The notes below the pieces were generated by a model, which had not been told where the DNA came from, did not search any database, and saw only the letters and a list, made by a program, of their open reading frames with translations. A stretch of DNA of 64,000 nucleotides from assembly GCF_003285015.1 (NCBI RefSeq), contig NZ_QMFB01000003.1, positions 62,001-126,000 on the forward strand, read 5' to 3'. This DNA comes from Paenibacillus contaminans. Lineage in GTDB: Bacteria > Bacillota > Bacilli > Paenibacillales > NBRC-103111. Positions within the stretch are counted from its first letter, which is position 1; each line of letters begins with the position of its first letter. Position numbers and translations under genes: made by a program. Below are positions 46,037-56,301 of the stretch, piece after piece.

Positions 46037-46052
46037 GTTTATTATAATAAAC
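46037..46052. promoter_or_regulatory. Palindromic operator candidate before the iclR-type gene
   Basis: GTTTATTATAATAAAC, a perfect 16-base palindrome, ends 24 bases before the IclR-family start and contains a TATAAT (46043-46048). It is well placed for autoregulation. Confidence 0.55.
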
Positions 46053-46076
46053 CAACAATTGCGAAAGGAGGGTTAC

Positions 46077-46838
46077 ATGGATAGAAAATACTGGGTCCCC
46101 GCCCTGGAGCGAGCCGATGCGGTGCTGCAGGCCATTGCCGACGAACCGTCGCGGCTGAGATTGATCGAGCTTTCCAAAAAATTAAACATAAACAAAAGCA
46201 CGATGTTCAGCTTGCTGCATACGCTCGAAACGCTGCACTGGGTCGTGCGCGACAAGGCGGATACGTACAGCTTAGGCCCGGTATTCGCCAGGTTCGGCAG
46301 CTCTTATTTTCAGCAGTACAGCCTGGTCGAACACTTCCAGAAGGAAGCAGCCTCTTCCATGCGCGAAATCGGCGAAACGATTCAGATGGGCCGACTTGAC
46401 GGACGAGACGTCTTTTATTTGGCCAAGATGGACGCTCCGTCCCCCGTTCGGATCGCCTCCGATCCGGGGATGCGTTTTCCCGCCCATGCGACAGGCCTCG
46501 GCAAAGCGCTTCTCGCTTGCTTGAGTAACGCCGAGCTTGACGCCCTTTACGGCGGAGACGAGCCGTTTCGGCAAATTACTCCGTACAGTCTGCCGGACTA
46601 TCCGTCGCTGCTTACGGAGCTCGATGAAGTTCGCCGCAATGGCTACGCTTACGATTTGCAGGAATCGGTCATCGGTTTCTGCTGCGTAGCCGCCCCTATC
46701 CTCGATAGCGACGGCAAAGCGAAAGCGGCTGTCAGCTTTTCGATGCCGCAGCATTTATGGGAATTTAAGAAAGATGCGGCGCGAACGGAAATTTGCGCTC
46801 TCGCAGCCAAGCTTTCTTTATCGAACAACCGGAGCTAG
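46077..46838 (+). CDS. IclR-family transcriptional regulator
   Basis: About 253 residues. N-terminal winged helix (ALERADAVLQAIADEPSRLRLIELSKKLNINKSTMFSLLHTLETL) and a C-terminal IclR effector domain with GMRFPAHATGLGKALLA and the later DLQESVIGFCCVAAPI, where such proteins bind small acids. ATG 46077 follows AAAGGAGGG by about five bases. It probably controls the SDR and FAH genes directly downstream, and itself through the palindrome at 46037-46052 (inference). Confidence 0.9.
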   Translation: MDRKYWVPALERADAVLQAIADEPSRLRLIELSKKLNINKSTMFSLLHTLETLHWVVRDKADTYSLGPVFARFGSSYFQQYSLVEHFQKEAASSMREIGETIQMGRLDGRDVFYLAKMDAPSPVRIASDPGMRFPAHATGLGKALLACLSNAELDALYGGDEPFRQITPYSLPDYPSLLTELDEVRRNGYAYDLQESVIGFCCVAAPILDSDGKAKAAVSFSMPQHLWEFKKDAARTEICALAAKLSLSNNRS

Positions 46839-46914
46839 AAATCGTTTGGGGAAAAGGTAATCCATGCTTTTAAAAAAACGCTTCCGCAAGGAAGCCAAGA
46901 GGAGCGAAACGCCC

Positions 46915-47688
46915 ATGAGACTTCAAGATAAAGTGATTTTGATTACCGGCTCCGGATCCGGTATCGGCAAAAGCACGGCGCTGCTGTTCGCCAAAGAAGG
47001 CGCGACCGTTATCGTCAACGATTTGCAGCTGGATAAAGGCGAGGAAACCGCCGAGGAAATTCGCTCCGCAGGAGGAAAAGCGCTGTTCCTTCCGGCGGAC
47101 GTTACGAAGCCCGACTCCGTCAAACCGATGGTCGACCGCATTATTGCCGAATACGGACGGATCGACGTCTTGTTCAACAATGCCGGAATCAGCGGCGTCG
47201 GGGCTCTGCATGAGATTGAGCCCGAGCAGTGGGACAAAGTCGTAAACGTCAATATCCGCGGCGTATATGTGCCTTCCAAATACGTGTTGCCGCATATGAT
47301 GGAAGCCCGCCAAGGCTCGATCATCAATATGTCGTCATGCGTCGCTGAAATCGGCTTGGCGCGCCGCGCCTTGTACGCTGCAACGAAAGGCGCCGTCTTG
47401 TCGTTGACGAAATCGATGCAGGTCGATTACGCCGAATATGGCATCCGCGTCAATGCGCTGCTGCCGGGAACGATTTTGACACCTTTCGTAGAGAACTATT
47501 TGCGTACGGGTTACGACGATCCCGAGAAAGCGATCGCTTCGATCAAAACCCGTCAGCTGAGCGGCGATCTCGGCCGTCCGGAGGATGTAGCGAAAGCTGC
47601 GCTGTTCCTCGCTTCCGACGATTCGAAATTCATGATGGGCTCGCCGCTTTATATCGACGGCGGCGTAACGTTCGGTAAAAACGCATAG
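46915..47688 (+). CDS. SDR-family oxidoreductase, probable sugar-acid dehydrogenase
   Basis: About 257 residues. Rossmann motif TGSGSGIGKS (11-20), NNAG, active-site Ser in MSSC, the YAATK pair (YxxxK), and RVNALLPGTILTPF after it; ends in YIDGGVTFGKNA. Classical NAD(P)-dependent SDR. ATG 46915 follows GAGGAGCG by about nine bases; an ATG at 46864 would extend it. Flanked by an IclR regulator and a FAH hydrolase, a set that fits non-phosphorylative breakdown of a sugar acid such as a 2-keto-3-deoxy-fuconate-like compound (inference from context). Confidence 0.88.
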   Translation: MRLQDKVILITGSGSGIGKSTALLFAKEGATVIVNDLQLDKGEETAEEIRSAGGKALFLPADVTKPDSVKPMVDRIIAEYGRIDVLFNNAGISGVGALHEIEPEQWDKVVNVNIRGVYVPSKYVLPHMMEARQGSIINMSSCVAEIGLARRALYAATKGAVLSLTKSMQVDYAEYGIRVNALLPGTILTPFVENYLRTGYDDPEKAIASIKTRQLSGDLGRPEDVAKAALFLASDDSKFMMGSPLYIDGGVTFGKNA

Positions 47689-47862
47689 ACTTCTTCAATC
47701 CGCAGGTTGTATGGCTTGACATCGATATCCATTTTCGCAACAATCGAATAAGGGATTAAGCGGTCTCGCCGGCGTTGCCGAACCGAACGGCGTTGATCCT
47801 GCTCTTTTCAGAGCTCCAAAACTTCAACTATCATTTTATTCTTAATCGGGAGGAATCTTACT

Positions 47863-48762
47863 ATGAAACTTTTAACTTTTATTCGCGACGGCCAGAACGC
47901 TCTCGGCGTCAAAACCGAGCAAGGCGTCGTTGACATCGCCGCAGCCGTATCCGCGGGTTTTGGACCGCAAGGCACGCCTACTGACGTTATGGACGTTATC
48001 AGCGGAGGACAATCCGCTGTTGCCGCCTTGCAGCAGACCGTCGATCAAGCGATCGCTTCCGACAAGCAAGAGCTGATTCTCGACGAATCGAACATTACGT
48101 TCGGACCAAGCGTTACGAAGCCGAGCAAAATCATTTGCGTCGGCTTGAACTACCGCAAGCACGCCGAAGAAACGAAAGCGGAGATCCCTACGACTCCGAT
48201 TTTATTCAATAAATTCAGCAACACGCTGACCGGTCACGGCCACGATATCCCGCTGCCGCGGACTTCCCAGCAAGTCGACTATGAAGTCGAGCTGACGATC
48301 GTCATGGGCAAAAAAGCGAAATACGTATCGCGCGAAGACGCGCTTTCGCACGTTTTCGGCTACAGCACGGTAAACGACGTTTCCGCACGCGATCTGCAGC
48401 TGCGCACGCAGCAATGGCTGCTCGGCAAAAGCTGCGACAGCTTCAGCCCGCTCGGACCTTATCTTGTTTCCGCCGATGAAGTCGGCAACCCGAACGATCT
48501 TCAGCTTACTTGTATCGTGAACGGCGAAGAACGCCAAAACTCGAACACATCGGACATGATTTTCCACTGTGACGAGATCGTCAGCTACATTTCGCAGCAT
48601 ATGACGCTGGAGCCGGGCGATATCATTTTGACGGGGACACCTTTCGGCGTAATTCTCGGATACCCGAAAGATCAGCGCGTGTACTTGAAAGACGGCGATA
48701 TCGTTACCGTAGAAGTGGAAAAGCTTGGTGCTTGCACGAACCGTTTCGTAAACGAAGCGTAA
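47863..48762 (+). CDS. Fumarylacetoacetate hydrolase family protein
   Basis: A 299-residue FAH-fold enzyme: N-terminal cap, then CVGLNYRKHAEE, metal ligands in DYEVELTIVMG, GYSTVNDVSARDLQ, and GDIILTGTPFGV. The family cleaves C-C bonds in acylpyruvates or 2,4-diketo acids with Mg2+. With the adjacent SDR it could be a 2,4-diketo-3-deoxy-sugar-acid hydrolase; other acylpyruvate substrates are possible. ATG 47863 follows GGGAGGA by about seven bases; 174 bp separate it from the SDR gene. Closed by a strong terminator. Confidence 0.88.
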   Translation: MKLLTFIRDGQNALGVKTEQGVVDIAAAVSAGFGPQGTPTDVMDVISGGQSAVAALQQTVDQAIASDKQELILDESNITFGPSVTKPSKIICVGLNYRKHAEETKAEIPTTPILFNKFSNTLTGHGHDIPLPRTSQQVDYEVELTIVMGKKAKYVSREDALSHVFGYSTVNDVSARDLQLRTQQWLLGKSCDSFSPLGPYLVSADEVGNPNDLQLTCIVNGEERQNSNTSDMIFHCDEIVSYISQHMTLEPGDIILTGTPFGVILGYPKDQRVYLKDGDIVTVEVEKLGACTNRFVNEA

Positions 48763-48774
48763 ACGTATACTTGC

Positions 48775-48817
48775 AAAAAACGGCTGAGAAGGTCAACTCC
48801 TTCTCAGCTGTTTTTTT
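48775..48817 (+). terminator. Terminator after the FAH gene
   Basis: An 18-base stem with one G-T/mismatch position (48775-48792 with 48799-48816), starting with six A and ending with a run of T. Confidence 0.88.
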
Positions 48818-48907
48818 GTACCTGAAATCCGCAGCATTAACCTTTCCCCATGCTCACGAATACAACATAGATAGGCGGCATTACTAAATGGCAAGGGAAT
48901 GTAAGCG

Positions 48908-50866
48908 ATGAATCCATTACCTCACGTCGATCGCGCAATCGCGAATTTGTCCGAAAAGCTGCTGGAGGCGCAATCGCCGGACGGCGCTTTTCGTTTTTGT
49001 TTGGAAGGCGGGCCTATGACCGATGCGAATCTTATTATTCTTCTTCGCTCGTTAGAGCTTGAAGAGGAAGCGCTCATTGCAAGGCTAGCCGACAGACTGC
49101 TTGCTATCCAGCGTCCCGACGGCTCTTGGCGGCTCTATGAGGATGAACGCAAAGCGGCGGGCAGCCTATCCTCTACCGTCGAGGCGTACAACGGGCTGTT
49201 ATTTTCCAAGCGCATAGAGAAAACGGATCCGCGCATGGAAGCTGCCAAACGATTCATTTTATCGGCAGGCGGACTGGAAAGGGTCAACTTGTTTACCAAT
49301 GTCACGCTTTACTTAACCGGTCAAAAACCATGGACGAATCTGATCGGTCTCCCTCTGGAAATCGTGCTGCTGCCCGTTTCGTTCCCGGTTAATTTATTCG
49401 ACCTTTTCGCCGCGGCCCGCGTGCATATGATCCCCATTCTTGTCGCCCAAACGCTCCGTTACACGCATAAGCTTCCCTATACGCCGGATTTGTCCGACCT
49501 ATACGCCGATCCGGCTGCAGGAAAGGCGCCCGGCGAGACGACTTCGTGGTCGGATATTTGGGCCTATTCGTTGAATGATACAGCCAGAACCGATTATCGC
49601 GGATTACAAGACATCATATTTCGGCTGCTGAAACAGATTTACCATTGGCCGGCGAACTTGAAAGCGGAAGCTTTGAAGCAAGCCGAACGATTCATGCTGG
49701 AACGGATCGAGCCGGACGGCTCCCTATTCAGCTACGCCTCATCAACTTTCCTAATGATTTTTGCCCTGCTTGCGCTCGGCTACGATAAGCGGCATCCGAT
49801 CATCGTTAAGGCGGTATCTTCGATGAAGCGAATGGAGTGCAACGCTACGGACGCAGCGGTCGGTACGCACGCTCAAATCTTCACATCCGAAATATGGGAT
49901 ACGGCGCTTTCCAGTCACGCTTTGCAGGAAGCCGGCTTAACTCCCTCGCATCCGTCCGTCCAGACAACCGGCCAATATTTGCTAAGAGAGCAGCAGACAA
50001 GATACGGCGACTGGCGCATTCATAACCCGACTGAGCCGGGAGGATGGGGTTTTTCCGAAAACAACACCCGTATACCCGACGTCGATGATACGACCGCCGC
50101 TTTGCGGGCGATATCCCGTTTGCGCATGCAGCGGCATACCGAGTACAAGGAGGCATGGAACAAAGGGCTGAATTGGCTTCTTTCCATGCAAAATGACGAC
50201 GGGGGCTGGGCCGCATTCGAGAAAAACACCGACAGCAAGCTGCTCGCTTTTCTTTCGGTTCCGCATGCGCGTGAAATCTTAGTCGAGCCTTCTACAGCGG
50301 ACTTAACTGGGAGGACGCTCGAGTTTTTGGGAAACACGGCCGGCCTGAAGAAAAACGTATCGCTCGTTCGCAAAGGCGTAAAATGGCTCCTGGACAATCA
50401 AGAGCAGGACGGCTCGTGGTACGGCCGCTGGGGTGTTTGCTATATATATGGCACATGGGCTGCCGTTACGGGACTGGCAGCGGCCGGCCTCCCTTCCGAC
50501 CACCCCGCCATGCGAAAAGCTGCCAAGTGGCTGCTCGGCATCCAGCGGCCGGATGGCGGCTTCGGCGAATCTTGCGCTAGCGATCTGCACAGGCATTACA
50601 TCCCGCTTGATGCCGGCACGCCGTCGCAAACGGCATGGGCGCTGGATGCGCTGGTAGCCCTGAACATGAAGCGCATACCGGAAATCGATAAGGCTGCATA
50701 TTTTTTAACGCAGGAGGGAAATGGAAAGGATTGGGCCGAAACGTATCCGACCGGAGCGGCTTTGCCCGGAGGCTATTACATTCGTTACCATAGCTACGGG
50801 TTAATTTGGCCTTTACTTGCTTTAAGCCATTACAAGGAGCGGTACGGGGCAGATCAAGTTCGATAA
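48908..50866 (+). CDS. Squalene-hopene / tetraprenyl-curcumene cyclase family protein
   Basis: A 652-residue terpene cyclase of the prokaryotic class II type. The protonating motif DVDD is at residues 391-394, and several QW repeats are visible (AIQRPDGSWRLY, MQNDDGGWAAFE, NQEQDGSWYGRWG, IQRPDGGF). The central membrane-contacting stretch (LEIVLLPVSFPVNLFDLFAAA) is hydrophobic. Candidate products are hopene or, as in spore-forming Bacillus (SqhC), sporulenol-type sesquarterpenes; the two cannot be separated from sequence alone. No squalene synthase or other prenyl-chain gene is adjacent. ATG 48908 follows AAGGGA. Confidence 0.87.
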   Translation: MNPLPHVDRAIANLSEKLLEAQSPDGAFRFCLEGGPMTDANLIILLRSLELEEEALIARLADRLLAIQRPDGSWRLYEDERKAAGSLSSTVEAYNGLLFSKRIEKTDPRMEAAKRFILSAGGLERVNLFTNVTLYLTGQKPWTNLIGLPLEIVLLPVSFPVNLFDLFAAARVHMIPILVAQTLRYTHKLPYTPDLSDLYADPAAGKAPGETTSWSDIWAYSLNDTARTDYRGLQDIIFRLLKQIYHWPANLKAEALKQAERFMLERIEPDGSLFSYASSTFLMIFALLALGYDKRHPIIVKAVSSMKRMECNATDAAVGTHAQIFTSEIWDTALSSHALQEAGLTPSHPSVQTTGQYLLREQQTRYGDWRIHNPTEPGGWGFSENNTRIPDVDDTTAALRAISRLRMQRHTEYKEAWNKGLNWLLSMQNDDGGWAAFEKNTDSKLLAFLSVPHAREILVEPSTADLTGRTLEFLGNTAGLKKNVSLVRKGVKWLLDNQEQDGSWYGRWGVCYIYGTWAAVTGLAAAGLPSDHPAMRKAAKWLLGIQRPDGGFGESCASDLHRHYIPLDAGTPSQTAWALDALVALNMKRIPEIDKAAYFLTQEGNGKDWAETYPTGAALPGGYYIRYHSYGLIWPLLALSHYKERYGADQVR

Positions 50867-50887
50867 GCGGAGATACGGCTGTTGAAA

Positions 50888-50927
50888 GAAAAACAGGAAG
50901 AATCGCCGCGATGACGATTCTTCCTGT
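50888..50927 (-). terminator. Terminator of the Rpn-like gene
   Basis: ACAGGAAGAATCG (50893-50905) pairs perfectly with CGATTCTTCCTGT (50915-50927); TTTTTCTTT follows on the minus strand. Confidence 0.8.
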
Positions 50928-50934
50928 CCGTAGG

Positions 50935-51576
50935 TTATGGATTGGCAAGCTTGCGGACATCGACGATCGGCATGTCAACCGTCTTCGCCACATCCTCAGG
51001 CGAAAATCCTTTATCAAGCAGCTTTCTGATAATCTCTTCCCTGCCTTTTTCTATTCCTTCTTCTATTCCTTTTTCATATCCCCAACGCTGCCAAGCCGGC
51101 ATAAGCTCCATTAACCTCTCCCCCTCCTCAGGATATTGTTCTCGAAGCAGCTTCATTACGGCTTCTTCTTCCCCTTCACTGGGCTTAAAATACAAATCCG
51201 CTACTGACATGATGAGCGCCATTCGCGCATTATCCAAGGTTGCCTGCAAACGTAACAGCATGCGCAAGTAAGCAATCCGAACTTCTCGTCTCTCCTTCTT
51301 ATTATAGTCCATTTTGACGAGCAGCGCAGCAGCCACCGGATTATCCGAGCCGATAAACGCACGCCAATGCTTCGAGCGAAGCTCGACCGTTAAAAATTGA
51401 AAGCGGAGTATGTCATGTTCCGGAATAACCATTGTCAACGTATCCGTTTCTTCTTTTAAATCGTCCGATGTAAAGATAAATTCTTTGAAAAACGTCTGCA
51501 GCAGCTTTTTAAATGCTTCGTCATGATTCGTTGCCGTTTTTTCGGCCGATTTGTTCCTGCCTCGCTTTTCCCGCAT
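50935..51576 (-). pseudogene. Rpn-family nuclease/transposase-like gene with internal deletion
   Basis: 213 residues, clearly of the Rpn (YhgA-like, PD-(D/E)XK) family by its C-terminal half: FQFLTVELRSKHWRAFIGSDNPVAAALLVKM, YLRMLLRLQ and the repeating EKGIEEGIEKG helix. Family members known to me are about 280-300 residues. Here the N-terminal DEAFKKLLQTFFKEFI runs almost directly into the second half, so the segment that should hold the GERR-Asp and the E-x-K nuclease residues is missing. The frame is intact. It is either a decayed gene or a nuclease-dead remnant. ATG 51576 has AAAGG-like sequence upstream. Confidence 0.65.
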
Positions 51577-51626
51577 AACGAACTTTCCTTTCCTTCGCTA
51601 AGCATCCCTCATGCTTCGCCATCGTT

Positions 51627-54179
51627 CTAATTGCCGTTCAGCTTGGTCAGTACGCGCAAGGTATCGTTCTTAACAATCATTTGCACCTCGCCGTGTTTGT
51701 CCGTTCTCAGCAGCTGCGAGTTTTGCGCAATAATTCTGTCGACTACCTCCGCTGCGGGGTGGCGATAAATGTTGGATACCCCGACGGAGATGACGGCCAG
51801 CTTGGGACGCCAAACGGACAGCCATTCCTCTGTCGTTGACGTTTTGCTGCCATGATGGGCCACTTTTAGCACGTCCACATCTTGAAGCGCATTCCCCGAA
51901 TCGTCTTCACGCATTAAAGTCAGAAGATCTTCCTCCTCCTGCTTCTCCATATCGCCGGTCATTAAAAAGCGGAAGCCGCTCATCGAGAGCATAAAAACAA
52001 GCGATGCATTGTTTTGATTGCTTTGTTCCCTTATCTCTTCCTCGCCGCCATCAGTCGGATACAGAAATTGTAGTTCCGTATCTCCGCCCAGTCGAAGCCT
52101 GTCGCCGCGATTTGCGGCCAACAGCGGAATCCGTTTATTCATGGCGGTTTGAAGCAGCTTGACCGTTCCGGCATTGCGTTTATAAGTGCCGTTAAACACA
52201 ATTTGCTTGACGGGGATTTGTTCGAGCACCGCCTGCAAGCCGCCGATATGATCGGCATCCTGATGCGTCATGATCAACGTATCGATTTGATGAACGCCCC
52301 TCTTTTTTAGAAGCGGAACCAGCAGCTTATCTCCCACTTCAAAAGGATTGCCGCGCTCCTTCCACTCGTCGCCTTGTTTGCGAAACCATACCGTACCTCC
52401 TCCGTCTATCAGCACGTTGCGATCATCCGGCGTGCGGACCCATATCGCGTCTCCTTGACCGACATCGATGAAGCTGACGATACCGGATCGGTCCCAGCGG
52501 TCCGGACTATAGCCGTAAACAAGCAAGGCTGCTGCAGTCATTCCATAAAGAGGAATGGCAAGCTTCGGAAGCCAGCCGCCGCTGTTTTCCAGCATAAGTT
52601 TCGCTTCAATAAGCTTTTGCGAGCGCCGTCTGCGAACAATCGCGGCAATAAGCAGCCAAATCGCCAAGTACCAGCCAATTATCCACCATATCGAAGGAGT
52701 CGGCCAAATTAGGTGAAAGCGGCTCAGGCGGTCAAGCATGTCGACCATCGAAGCATTTATACGGTTTAACCAAACGACCGGCCACGCCAGCCATTTGCCA
52801 AGAGTGATCGAAAGCTCGCCTGCCAGAAGCGCGCCGGAGCCAAGCGGGGTTACGACGAAGCTGACAACGGGCACCAACACCATGTTCGCAATCCAGGAAA
52901 TCAGCGAGAACTGATTGAAGTAATACACCGAAAGCGGAAACGATACCGCCTGCGAAACGATTGTAACAGCTACGGTGCTTTTCAGCATGCTGCTGCGGAT
53001 CGGCAGCAATTCGGAGACAACCGGAACGGCTACGATCAAACCAAGCGTTACGAGAAAGGATAGTTGAAAACCGACATCCACCAAATAGTAAGGGTTAAAA
53101 ATCAGCATCCCTAAACCGACGATGCAGACGAGATGAAGTCCGTCCTTGAGCCATTGCCTGCGGGCGGCATACAAAGCCAGCATGGCCATTATCCCGGCCC
53201 GAATGACGGAAGGCGAACCTCCGGTAATCAGCACGTAAAACGGGATCAGCCATAGGGCGACGAGCAGCCCGGTTTCTTTCGTCGCCCCCGCCGTTCGGGC
53301 AATCCAAAGAATAACGGAGACGAACACCGCTACATGAAGGCCGGAAATCGCCAGCAAATGCGTCAAGCCGAGTCTGGAAAACTGTTGAAATTCGTATGGA
53401 TCCATATCGACCCGCAAGCCGATTAGCAAACTTTTCATGTAACCGCCCTGCTCGCCCGGAAATAATCGGTCCGCGGTATTCCCTAAACGATTCCGCAACC
53501 GGTCATTTTCCCGCAAAAGCGTTACCCAGTCCCAGCCTTTTCTTTCCGAGACGCCGATCTGCTCCGTACCTTTGGCTGAAACGACTGCGTGTATGCGTTG
53601 AGTATGCAAATACTTGCGATAGTCAAAGCCGCCGAAATTGCGCGCCGAAGAAGGCAGCTTCAGCTCCCCCGACATCGAAACCTCGTCGCCTCTTTGCCAG
53701 CCGTTTGCGATGAGTTGTTCGTCTTGTTCCAGCAGTCTGACGGTAACCTGGACGTTTTCATTGATGTTCCTTTCCTTTTGCTCCCCGTCGAATTGCGCGC
53801 TCGATACCTTCAATACAAACGACACCTTGTCGCCGTCAACGGAAACGGCGGAAGTTATTCGTCCGTTCAAGCGAACCGCCGTTCCTTCCGCTGCGCTTTG
53901 CGCCTCATGCCCGGATAACAGCTCGCTAACATTATGCTGCTCCGTCCATTGATAGTAGCAAAATGCCGCCAGCGCGACCGGAACGACATACGCGGCATGC
54001 CGCCAAGGCAGGCGAAAAATAACGAACACCGCCGCCGTCACAAGAACGGCAATAAATACGCGCACCGTTTGGACGGATTCGAGGGGCAGTCGCACTGCAA
54101 CCGCATACCCGAATACCCAAGCCCAGCAATAAACGACGATCGGCTTTAGCAGCATAAAACGCTCCGATCCGATCAACAT
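51627..54179 (-). CDS. comEC: DNA internalisation competence protein ComEC/Rec2
   Basis: An 850-residue ComEC, the channel for single-stranded DNA uptake. N-terminal helices and an OB-fold-like extracellular domain, the Competence domain membrane block (LLIGLRVDMDPYEFQQFSRLGLTHLLAISGLHVA), and a C-terminal metallo-beta-lactamase domain (FIDVGQGDAIWV, MTHQDADHIGG, VAHHGSKTST). ATG 54179 follows AAAGGGG. Last gene of the comE cluster. Confidence 0.96.
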   Translation of the reverse strand: MLIGSERFMLLKPIVVYCWAWVFGYAVAVRLPLESVQTVRVFIAVLVTAAVFVIFRLPWRHAAYVVPVALAAFCYYQWTEQHNVSELLSGHEAQSAAEGTAVRLNGRITSAVSVDGDKVSFVLKVSSAQFDGEQKERNINENVQVTVRLLEQDEQLIANGWQRGDEVSMSGELKLPSSARNFGGFDYRKYLHTQRIHAVVSAKGTEQIGVSERKGWDWVTLLRENDRLRNRLGNTADRLFPGEQGGYMKSLLIGLRVDMDPYEFQQFSRLGLTHLLAISGLHVAVFVSVILWIARTAGATKETGLLVALWLIPFYVLITGGSPSVIRAGIMAMLALYAARRQWLKDGLHLVCIVGLGMLIFNPYYLVDVGFQLSFLVTLGLIVAVPVVSELLPIRSSMLKSTVAVTIVSQAVSFPLSVYYFNQFSLISWIANMVLVPVVSFVVTPLGSGALLAGELSITLGKWLAWPVVWLNRINASMVDMLDRLSRFHLIWPTPSIWWIIGWYLAIWLLIAAIVRRRRSQKLIEAKLMLENSGGWLPKLAIPLYGMTAAALLVYGYSPDRWDRSGIVSFIDVGQGDAIWVRTPDDRNVLIDGGGTVWFRKQGDEWKERGNPFEVGDKLLVPLLKKRGVHQIDTLIMTHQDADHIGGLQAVLEQIPVKQIVFNGTYKRNAGTVKLLQTAMNKRIPLLAANRGDRLRLGGDTELQFLYPTDGGEEEIREQSNQNNASLVFMLSMSGFRFLMTGDMEKQEEEDLLTLMREDDSGNALQDVDVLKVAHHGSKTSTTEEWLSVWRPKLAVISVGVSNIYRHPAAEVVDRIIAQNSQLLRTDKHGEVQMIVKNDTLRVLTKLNGN

Positions 54180-54311
54180 CTCATCCCCTTTAGCACACTA
54201 AACCGATTTTCCTGAAATCAAGGATAAAGATCCATTCCCCTTCAGCTCGTAGACTCTAAGGAAAATTTGGTCTTGCGAAACGCTTTTTCGAATACATGCT
54301 TGCCGTAAAAA

Positions 54312-54356
54312 CGAAAAAGAACCTCTTCCTTCCTTTCGGAATGAAGAGGTTCTTCC
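54312..54356 (-). terminator. Terminator between comEB and comEC
   Basis: AAGAACCTCTTC (54317-54328) pairs with GAAGAGGTTCTT (54343-54354), followed on the minus strand by TTTTTCGTTTTT. It may end the metY-comEB transcript, so comEC may have its own promoter. Confidence 0.75.
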
Positions 54357-54373
54357 TCGAATCTGTGCGGTCG

Positions 54374-54886
54374 TTAATTCATGACGTCGGTCAAAATACC
54401 GGCTGGAGGCACGTACGCCTCAAGCCTTCTTAGCACGATGCCGCAATCGGTCATCAGCGCGTTTACTTTATCGCTGTCCTTAGGGTAAGCGCGATGATAA
54501 ACGATTTCTTTAATACCGCTGTTGGCCAGCATATTGGCGCAAGTCCAGCACGGCTGATCGGTCACGTATACCGAGGAGCCTTCGCGGTCGCTGCGGTCGG
54601 TAAACAGCAGCAGATTCTGCTCGGCATGAATGGTTCGGATGCAGCGCTGCTTGCGAACCATTTGTTCGTTTCCGTCCACAAGCTTCACTTCGAACTCCTC
54701 CACCAGCATACATCCGGCTTCGGAGCAATCCTGAACGCCCATGGGCGCACCGTTGTAGGCCGTGCCAAGCAGCTTCTTGCCCTGCACGAGAACCGCTCCG
54801 ACGCGCCTTCGCGAGCATTGCGAACGGGTCGAAGCCATGTAGGCGATGTCCATGAAATACGTATCCCAATCTTTACGTCCCGTCAT
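54374..54886 (-). CDS. comEB: ComE operon protein 2, dCMP deaminase family
   Basis: A 170-residue zinc deaminase. Motif HAEQNLL supplies His and the catalytic Glu; PCWTC supplies two Cys ligands. Similar to dCMP deaminases; an N-terminal CSRRRVGAVLV and extra Cys residues are usual for the group. In B. subtilis comEB lies between comEA and comEC but is not needed for DNA uptake. It starts 12 bp after metY. Confidence 0.93.
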   Translation of the reverse strand: MTGRKDWDTYFMDIAYMASTRSQCSRRRVGAVLVQGKKLLGTAYNGAPMGVQDCSEAGCMLVEEFEVKLVDGNEQMVRKQRCIRTIHAEQNLLLFTDRSDREGSSVYVTDQPCWTCANMLANSGIKEIVYHRAYPKDSDKVNALMTDCGIVLRRLEAYVPPAGILTDVMN

Positions 54887-54898
54887 TTTCGCACCTGC

Positions 54899-56206
<1,308 letters not shown>

Positions 56207-56301
56207 TCAGTTTTCATGAACATAACGTCTTTGTTTTCGCAGACTGGGTATATTTTCTCATATTTCCATTCGAATTAAAAGTGCTGATTCGACAAGCCCC
56301 G

